Shown here one piece after another: positions 56,366 through 64,000 of a DNA stretch of 64,000 nt; within the stretch, counting starts at the first letter, position 1; each line of letters begins with the position of its first letter. The stretch spans positions 1,479,001-1,543,000 of the forward strand of contig JADEYG010000009.1 of NCBI GenBank assembly GCA_016906335.1, in the 5' to 3' direction. The notes beneath the pieces are model-generated. The model had not been told where the DNA came from. It ran no database searches and was given only the letters and a program-made list of their open reading frames with translations. The position numbers and the translations under genes were made by a program. The DNA comes from Novakomyces olei (lineage: Eukaryota; Ascomycota; Novakomycetes; Novakomycetales; Novakomycetaceae).

Positions 56366-57035
56366 TTATGACGGCCGGGCCACAAGCATACGGATGCTCG
56401 GCAGCATAGGTCGCAGTACCGGATCCTCGTGTCTGGCTGACTTGTCTGTAACAAAAATGTAGTTGCTCTTTGCCTTCGCCAGAGGTATCGAAACTGGGAT
56501 AGGAGCCGGATGAGGCAAAGGAGTGCTCGCCCACAAGGTTGAGTCAGACGTGCTCGGGGACGAAGCCGTCGTCAGGCCTGGAGGGTTCTCGTCAATACTG
56601 CTGTTTGTACTGCTGCTGCTGACAGCTGTCATATTTTGAGCCAACGGCCATAGTTGGTAGCTGCTGGCCTCTGCTGGAGACGATGGAGGTATCACGTACT
56701 TTTGTTCGTCGTTGTTTAGCAGAGCATTGACTGACAATGACCTTTCCCCCCGACAGTCTTGAGCTTCCAGCCTGTCTCGATGATTTTGTGGCAATGGAGA
56801 TTGCAGTAGCATTTTTCCGTGTTCATGAGAGGGTGAAAGGTCGCCTTTTACCATTGCCATTGAACCATTGATTTGACTGCTCTTTTCCTGTACGGTTGAG
56901 GGACGAATGCGCGGCGGGGAAAGTACCTCGATCTCACTGCGACGTCTGTACCGACGACGGCCAAACTTTCCGACCATGCAAGAGGTTTTAGCTTTTATAC
57001 TGAGAGCTTCTTTTACTTGTTGCTGCTGCTGTTGT

Positions 57036-57100
<65 letters not shown>

Positions 57101-58102
57101 TTGTTGCAATTGCTGCTTTTTCTCATCGTCACTGGGTCCGTTTGACTCGTTTGATTTGGCAGAGGCGCGTGAAGGCGAATTAGATAGAGACTGAGGAGAC
57201 GATTTCATGTAATGCGGAGATTTTGCCTGCGAGAGATCTGCATGAGACATGATCGGAGTAACGGAGGAGCAGCTGCTCCGACGCCGACGGCCGCAGGTTT
57301 CTTTACGGATCCGGATGCGCATTCCCTGATCAGCGAGCCATTCACAAAGCTCACTGGACTCTGTCATTCCGGGGAATTTTTTGGCAGAATAAACGACAAA
57401 CTCGTCGGAAAAGATACTTAAAGTTGGCCGCAAAGCACCTGCATCGCCACCATTGCTTCCAGTAGAAGCTGCTTCGTATACCGTAAACATTATACGAAAA
57501 ACTCCCTCTGGCCGAACGTTCAAATCGCCAAAGGCAAAATAGCCGGACATTCGATCAGCGGAACCCGTGGCTATTTCGGCCGCCTCTGAGGCTGATTTGG
57601 ATTCGTCTCCAGTAGTCGTCGATATGGTGGAGCATATGGGTGATGCATCGTCACGTACGTAGTACATTGACGTGATTACCGTGCCTGATAGCAATTGAGA
57701 ATTGCAGTCAATTGGCTGCATTGTTTTAGGCTCCACGATTGTGGCGAGGCAAAAGACGAGGCTGTTGAACGCGCTGCTTGTTAGAAAAGACGGAGGATAA
57801 AGATGAAAAGACAAACACCGAGAATTGAAGATTGTGAAAAGAAAAATTAAATAAATCTAGCATAAAAGCTTACAAATTAAATCAAAAAAATAATAAATAA
57901 AATAAAAATAAATTGTAAAAGTAGATCCACGTATCAGTGGGGGAACAACTCACCTTTCTAGAGCTTTTTGCGAATGAAAGTTTACCTGCAAAATTGGAGG
58001 CGGGTCGATAGGGCGGCGGTCTGGTTTTTCACCGTAGCCGCAAGATCGAGCTCTTATTGGTTGCTGTCTGATACATAATGTTTTTGCTCCGTCGCTCGCC
58101 AT
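56366..58102 (-). CDS. Velvet-domain transcriptional regulator (VosA/VelB type)
   Basis: Two exons, 57954-58102 and 56366-57776, 519 residues. The velvet domain spans both exons: QQPIRARSCGYGEKPDRRPI and DPPPILQ in exon 1, then LVFCLATIVEP, GYFAFGDLNVRPEGVFRIMF and SDEFVVYSAKKFPGMTESSE, ending LADQGMRIRIRKE. Velvet proteins bind DNA with an NF-kappaB-like fold and control development, spores and secondary metabolism in filamentous fungi; they are not known from Saccharomyces or Candida. A basic motif (RRRRSS) follows, then a tract of about 35 glutamines (57015-57115) encoded by mixed CAG/CAA, another basic stretch (GKFGRRRYRRRSEIE) and a Ser/Thr/Pro-rich tail. Which of VosA, VelB, VelC or VeA is closest cannot be settled by eye. 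The intron ends in AAG after TCTAAC. Confidence 0.9.
57015..57115. repeat. CAG/CAA tract encoding polyglutamine in the velvet protein
   Basis: About 100 bp of imperfect CTG/TTG on the plus strand. The mix of CAG and CAA codons should slow repeat-length changes. Confidence 0.95.
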
Positions 58103-61100
58103 TACGGTGGTAAGGTAATGATGTGCGTTCGTTTGATGACCAAAATCCGATAATAAAAGGAGTTTCAACGAGCGAAAATAGCTTAGACTTCACAATAATC
58201 TATAAAAGACAACAAATTTATTAATAGTCCCTTTTTATTGATTGTAATTTTGACAGGTGTGCGAATAGTAAATTTGCAGAAAGCGGTAACCGAGTAGAAA
58301 CCACGTGGCCGAGATCGCCTCCCAAAATGGAACGGTAGTGATAAGGAGAAGCTTTGACAGGTTTTTGACAGCTATTCTTCGGAGACTTTATCTCAACGCT
58401 ACTTAGGCTTTCAAAGATTGAGACAGTCTGCTAGGTTTGCGAAGTTTTAGAAACTGTTACTGCAGAAACTGTAGGTGAAAATTCAAGTTCTGTTTTGACT
58501 TGTGCCGCTTTATAATGAGCAGGATGAAATCAGGGCGAGGGTATTTTAAAAGCCAAGCATCGAGAACGTTCAAGAACGAGGGATAGACAATTGGAGTTGT
58601 AGGTGAGGATGAAAGAGAGAAGGAATGAAAGAGCACAATGTGCGACGTGGAGATAACAAAAGAAAGAGGAAGAAGGAAGTAGGAAGTAGGGGAAATACCC
58701 GTATATAAGTATATTTTTTGGGACGGCATTAGCCTTCTGCTCGAGCGGCGCGTATGTGCGGAGTCGTGATTTGAGATGCATGAAAACGGCAAATATTGTA
58801 CAGAGCGGATTACGTAACTTAGAACAAAAATTACTAAGTAGGAAACTGAAAGGAGACAGAATAAAAACAACAGTATAAACAACCAAACGAGCCAGGGGCA
58901 AATAGACAGAAACAGAAAGAAGAAAGATGAGACAAGATGCGAAAGTCCGTCTAACGATAATGCAGAACAAGCGGATAAAGGGGAAGTGGAATAAGTAAAA
59001 ATTAAAAACAAAAGACACAAAGAATTAGAAGGAGAAGGTAAGATTAAGGGAAGGAAAGGACTTTGGCGACAAAGGAATTCGGAAAGAAAATTAAGGGAAA
59101 AGGGGCTAATGAGAGGGAAAGCGACTAGGAAAGGAGATGAAAAAATAAAAATATTGGAGAAAAGTTAATGCAAGCAAGATAGAAACCCGAAAAAAAGAAA
59201 AGAAAGGGGAAACACAGAGACACACATCGAGGAGATACGAGACTAACCCGTTGAGCAGCATTCAATACTAATCATTGAATAGATGCAAAACCATTACGCC
59301 ATTAACGTGGACGAGAATGGAAATAGTATGATGTGAAAGAAATGCAAGAGAATGCCGCAGCGCTCTGGTCATTATAGGAATTGATTCTTGATAGTCATAA
59401 TTTTATTACATTTTCACTAAAATGTCTCTCATTACTGGTGTCATCACAAATCGACAGTTGCATCTGATATATTCTGATTGTTTTTTAAAGGGACGGAAGG
59501 TGTGCAGGCGACGGCGAATCCTGCTTTCGTCTCGTATTAGGGATCCGTACTACTACCATTTCGGGACGAGTGGACACAACGAGTCGCGGAGACTGCCGTC
59601 ATCCTAACAAGACACATTATTGGACAAATGATGATTTACAACAGAAATAATTTGAGAGATTGAATTTTGCGCAAGCTTGTGTTTGATATCTACACTGAAT
59701 GGGACTTATTTCGAGCAGCAATATCGTATTTCTTCAATATTATTTGAGAGTTGTGCTTGGTTTCAGCTGTTGCGTATACTCCAATTATCAGATAAAGAAC
59801 TGCGTACACCTTCCGTTGAATAATCAGCTATTTCCGCTTGATTTTTTTGACGTCAAAGATGTCAATTGAATAGTAAAGGTAACTCATGAGCAAGCATTAC
59901 AGATCGACTATGCCCGGAACTTGTCCAGGGCCACGCGGCTTTTCCTGATTAGTAATCGCGCTTAGAGCCTAGTACAGAATAAAGGCACGAATTTCTCCTT
60001 CCCCGGAACGGATACATGTTTTTCGGGGTCGGTATTTGATTCTTTTAAATTGCAATGCAAAGTTCTCGTATAATCCTAATTGAGTAAGGCGGCCGTTGCA
60101 CGTTCCTTTGGATGCATTAGCGAATTCTCTCTTTTTTCCTCATTCTGGGAAGCAAGGTTTAAGCGCCTTCTGCCTGTTCTATTGCTTTAGTAATGCTCTT
60201 GCTCTAGTGCCGACAATGATCATCGGTTTTTGCTATATTTGCTTCCAAGTCTGATATCCTTTGAACCTGACATTTTGAAAATGCCGCCCCAGAAAGGTAG
60301 GCCGGCTTTGTTTAATTGTATTTTTTCCTAATTTGACTCTTTCTTGTATCTACAATCCGTTACTTCTCCATTGTTTTGAAGGCACACAGACCGGAATTTA
60401 TGTTTCGGATCGGCCCTGGCACTTAAACTAATTATGGGAATCGTCATATGCCAAAAGGAGATATCTTCCAGCGATTTTGTACAGCCTTTGGATTTAAGCA
60501 ATTAATTGTTGCATTATCCACGTGAGCGAGAAAGTACGTAATAAAACTCAATGTATACAATTTTTTATAGCTATGATTTACGTAAACTGGGGTTTGACAC
60601 ACAAAGTGCTTGTGTTTATAACTAAATATTTCCTACTCCATTATAATGGATTTGCATCCACGGAATCATTAGCAAAAATAAAATCAACTTAATTTCCATG
60701 TTAAGTCCGGTGGTGTCTACGATGTCTATGATGTCTATGCCGGCTTTCTAGGTCACGCGCATTGTCTTTCTGTGCCTGGAATCGTAATCTCCCGTGCTAG
60801 GTTTTTGGTTCTACCCTTTTCACCTACGATGGCCAGCCCTTCTTTGTAAATCCCGATTGAATTAGAGTTTGGCGCTATCACTGTTTACCCGCACATGAAC
60901 TGATATGCATATAGAGAGAATGACAGCGTGAGATGCCGAAGGCGCAGGAGATTAACCCTGCATAGATCAGAGGGGGATAATTGGATACGCAATGAAATAC
61001 ATTGATGAAACTAGGATAAGAAAATAGACTGACTATTAGCAACGCAACAGAGACGTAGTGGTGCAATAATATTAATCATGCAGACAGGTCTAGTACTTAT

Positions 61101-62663
61101 TTGGCAACGCACATATATCGATGAAATGTTAAGATCAGCCCTGCGTAAAAGCAGCCCTGCGCAAAAGCAGCCTGCTCGTCACAATACAGAAGGCCAAAGG
61201 GAGAAGGTAGGGGAGATGACGGGTCAGTTGTAAAATACGTGCTTGATGGAACGCTTCCAGACTGAATCAGTATGAATTGCAAAGGTCCAAGTCCGTCTAT
61301 AATATTAAGTACTCCGTCGGAGGCAAGTTATTTAATTAATGTTGGTTTTACGTCTAGATTAAAACACAGTTTCTTGGGTGAGAATTTGGAGAGACTGCAA
61401 GAGACTTGTCGCCGTGGAGATAAGAGTTGAGCGGCGTCAAAACTAATTAAAACAAATTTTGTCGTCCATAGTGCCAAAATGGTGGAGAAAGATCTCATAC
61501 TGAAACCCTGCGCTAAGGCGGCCGGACGGGTAATAAGCTTTTACTGTTCTCTCGACCAGCCTAAAGAAAAATCAACCAAGTAATGTTTGAAGCGATGCAG
61601 CGAGCGCCCAACATGATTGGTGGATATGTCTGGTTCCGTCGAGGTAAGTAAGGATAAAGTAATGTAGTCGCCTTCGGAATTATTAGATAAATGTCTGGGT
61701 ATGCCAAAGTAATGGTGTACGGGGACAAGTAGGAAAAGTAAGTAATAAAACAAATTCCTGTAGGTGAGTCGGTGATATGGCGCCGGTTCCCAGATTACTG
61801 TGATAGTATAGGCAACACTCAAGCCAAGCACTCCATATAGACAGAAATACCATTTTAATCACTTGTTATTAAAAGTACAATGTATTGGATTATTTGAGCA
61901 CTAGAAAGAAAATAAATGCGTATACTTGCCGCTAGAATATTAACTAGAATATTATATTATTAGACAAATTCTCATAACGCGGTTCTTTGCAACAGACTCG
62001 ATCTGAGCTCGACAGAGGTCAGAGGTCAATAGGTATGGCTGCTTTCTCTAATCCGTTTTTTATAATTCCGTACTACATCAATTGAATGGTGCTTTGGGTT
62101 CAGCAACTACTAAAGGGCCCATTTGAAACAATAAAGATGAAAAGCACTGTTTGCTGTCCGCTGCTGGACAACGCGGCTTTGCTATTTCCTCGTCAGCTTT
62201 GATGATGTGGTCTTTTTGCTTCAAGAAACCTGGTTCTTTAACGTCCGGCTGCCGTTGCACTGCTCAAAGTTGTCTCGCCTTGAATCCTCAGCACCCGACT
62301 TGTTCCGGGTTTGTCTCACCAAGTCTTTTGCACTAGTTTCCTCTCTTCTGGCCACTCACTATATCAACATATAAACATACAATATGGAAATATTATATAG
62401 AAATATTATACGGAAATATTATATGGAAATATGGCAGATGTCTAGGGCTACAAGGATTTGGTGCTGTTTTACTTGAAAATATGGTTTATTTCTTGGTGAT
62501 TATTATTATTATTTTATATTATTATATTATATATATAATACTTTTCCGACAAAGGCTAATCAAGCGTCCAGTTGGGTGAGCGTACAGCGATTGCACCCTT
62601 GCCACCTTCTCCGTCCCCCTGTAACTCTGATTTTCGCCCTGTTGAACGCCCGCGAGTATCGAA
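58103..62663. other. 4.6-kb gene-poor spacer between velvet gene and FAD2
   Basis: The two flanking genes are divergent, so this is a shared upstream region, far larger than any other spacer in the window. From about 58590 to 59250 the plus strand is strongly purine-rich (pyrimidine-rich as read by the velvet gene), which keeps two minus-strand frames open without coding-like composition. A small plus-strand frame near 60280 (MPPQK then a GTAGGC donor) leads nowhere recognisable. No snRNA, tRNA, 5S rRNA or transposon motif was found. Long 5' UTRs, upstream exons or ncRNAs could reside here. Confidence 0.4.
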
Positions 62664-63971
62664 ATGTCGGCCGAAACTTCATCGGCTCAGACCTCACCTG
62701 CCGGCGCTCCCGCGATCAGGTCTCACGGCAAGGACTCTGCTGACCGGCCGGTCTTGTTCAAGGACACTTATGGCCGTGACTATCAGCTGCCTTCGTTCTC
62801 AATGAAGGAGATTTACGAGGCAATTCCCAGCAGGTGCTTCAAGCGGTCTTACCTGCGATCCTTTGCCTATGTCGCTCGGGACCTGGCGCTTATATTCGCG
62901 CTCGGTTACGTGGCAAGCACGTATATTCCGCGTATTCCGTACCTCGTTTTGCGCATAGCCGCCTTTATGGTCTATGGCTTTGTACAGGGTTTATTTGGTA
63001 CGGGCGTATGGGTTTTGGCTCACGAATGTGGACACGGTGCCTTTTCTGCCAGCAAGACTGTAAACGATGCAGTGGGCTGGGTCCTGCACTCTGCTCTGCT
63101 TGTCCCCTATTTTTCATGGAAATTTTCCCATTCTCTGCACCACAAGAATACGGGCAATCTCAAAACGGATACAGTGTTTGTTCCAAAGACGCGTACGGAT
63201 AAAGTCAATGCTTTAGCCGATGTACAAGACAGTTCGCTGCTGGAGAACTTTTTGGACCCGGAGCACGACGATGAAGAGTCTGGGTTCTATCATTTGGTAG
63301 AGGAAACGCCCTTGGCCACTGCCTACGTACTCCTGGCTCAGCAATTGGGAGGCTGGATCTTGTACCTGTTTACAAACGTAACCGGCCAAAAATACCCTGA
63401 CCGTAAAGGCGTGAACCATTTTAATCCGCAGTCTCCTCTGTTCACGGATCGCCAGCGACGTGCGATCGTCTACTCTGACGTTGGTCTTTTTTGCACTCTG
63501 GCTTCATTGGTTATTGCTGCCAGGGTTTTCGGTGCAGCTAATGTTGCCCTTTACTATGGCATTCCCTACCTGTGGGTCAATCACTGGCTCGTTCTCATTA
63601 CTTATCTGCAACACACTGACCCTGCTTTACCGCACTACCGCAATGGCGAATGGACTTTTGAGCGCGGAGCTTCTGCCACGATTGACCGCGATTTTGGGTT
63701 CATCGGCCGCCACCTGTTCCATGGGATTATTGAGACTCATGTCCTGCACCACCTTTGCTCACGGATTCCTTTCTACAACGCTGATGACGCCACCAAGGCT
63801 ATCCGCAAGGTCATGGGCGACGCTTACTTGCGCGATGAAACCAATCTGCTCGTCAGTTTATGGCGCACAGCTCGCATGTGCCAGTGGGTCGAGGATAGCG
63901 GTGACGTTGTCTTTTACCGTAACGCCAACCGGCTAGGAGCCAACTGGAACGGCCAGTATATTGCTAATTAG
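62664..63971 (+). CDS. FAD2: Delta-12 (omega-6) fatty-acid desaturase
   Basis: One exon, 435 residues, typical of fungal FAD2/Ole2 enzymes. The three histidine boxes are present: HECGHG at about 120-125, HSLHHKNTG at about 156-164 and HVLHHL near 360. Paired hydrophobic stretches flank them, giving a four-pass ER membrane topology, and the N-terminus has the family motif LPSFSMKEIYEAIPSRCFKR. The enzyme introduces the second double bond, turning oleate into linoleate. S. cerevisiae lacks it; many other yeasts and all filamentous fungi have it. The stop codon is 30 bases before the window end, so the 3' UTR is not seen. Start ATG 62664 is the first in-frame ATG after a pyrimidine-rich leader. 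Confidence 0.96.
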   Translation: MSAETSSAQTSPAGAPAIRSHGKDSADRPVLFKDTYGRDYQLPSFSMKEIYEAIPSRCFKRSYLRSFAYVARDLALIFALGYVASTYIPRIPYLVLRIAAFMVYGFVQGLFGTGVWVLAHECGHGAFSASKTVNDAVGWVLHSALLVPYFSWKFSHSLHHKNTGNLKTDTVFVPKTRTDKVNALADVQDSSLLENFLDPEHDDEESGFYHLVEETPLATAYVLLAQQLGGWILYLFTNVTGQKYPDRKGVNHFNPQSPLFTDRQRRAIVYSDVGLFCTLASLVIAARVFGAANVALYYGIPYLWVNHWLVLITYLQHTDPALPHYRNGEWTFERGASATIDRDFGFIGRHLFHGIIETHVLHHLCSRIPFYNADDATKAIRKVMGDAYLRDETNLLVSLWRTARMCQWVEDSGDVVFYRNANRLGANWNGQYIAN

Positions 63972-64000
63972 GCTGGTAGTCTTTGGAGGGGAAAGGTTCT

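Noticed and set aside
56907-57194. Plus-strand ORF with a polycysteine run
   Set aside because: Antisense reading of the polyglutamine tract of the velvet gene.
58457-59020. Two overlapping minus-strand ORFs of 187 and 162 codons
   Set aside because: They arise from the pyrimidine-rich strand, have Leu/Ser/Phe-biased composition in both frames and no family motif.
60278-60510. Short plus-strand frame starting MPPQK with a GTAGGC donor
   Set aside because: Neither possible continuation matches a ribosomal or other known small protein, and no branch site was seen.

Overview
The window is 64 kb of fungal nuclear DNA. The genes are compact and carry many small spliceosomal introns with fungal GTRNGT donors and CTAAC/CTAAT/CTGAC-type branch sites close to the acceptor. 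They sit in AT-rich spacers full of simple repeats. The content points to an ascomycete outside the Saccharomyces and Schizosaccharomyces groups: there is a complex I subunit (NDUFB7), a velvet-domain regulator, a CAP10-type glycosyltransferase, a glutamate-cysteine ligase modifier subunit, glutaryl-CoA dehydrogenase and a Delta-12 desaturase. A single FHA domain is visible in the checkpoint kinase and AACCCTAACCCT boxes occur in spacers. Both would suit Taphrinomycotina or another early-diverging ascomycete. That placement is inference only.

I support 24 protein-coding genes with about 65 introns. At least 16 introns are 36-43 nt. I found no reverse transcriptase, integrase, transposase, CRISPR array, rRNA or convincing tRNA.

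Layout: 0-9 kb holds the 3' part of a Cds1/Chk2-type kinase (+), the BAR protein Gvp36 (-), a TMEM97/EXPERA membrane protein (+) and an Mbp1-type APSES/ankyrin factor (-). 9-15 kb holds RPF1 (-), NDUFB7 (+) and the catalytic subunit of glutamate-cysteine ligase (-). 16-25 kb holds glutaryl-CoA dehydrogenase (+), a 3-kb stretch with no recognised gene, a CAP10 glycosyltransferase (-) and the modifier subunit of glutamate-cysteine ligase (-). 25-40 kb holds a DHA1 drug/polyamine transporter (-), ARF6 (-), ATG2 (+), a small possibly mitochondrial protein (-) and the Rab-GAP GYP1 (-). 40-48 kb holds a small ankyrin protein (+), mitochondrial ketoacyl-ACP synthase CEM1 (-), the two-RRM protein HRP1 (+) and a disordered orphan (+). 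48-64 kb holds PRP6 (-), dCMP deaminase (+), the TPA1/Ofd1 hydroxylase (+), a velvet regulator (-), a 4.5-kb gene-poor spacer and the Delta-12 desaturase FAD2 (+).

Most neighbours are unrelated housekeeping genes, as is usual for fungi. The main functional links are the two subunits of glutamate-cysteine ligase within 13 kb of each other, the membrane-traffic group ARF6/ATG2/GYP1 between 29 and 40 kb, and the S-phase-related set Cds1, Mbp1-type factor and Dcd1. Exon boundaries below are my manual predictions from splice signals, reading-frame continuity and family motifs, not transcript data.
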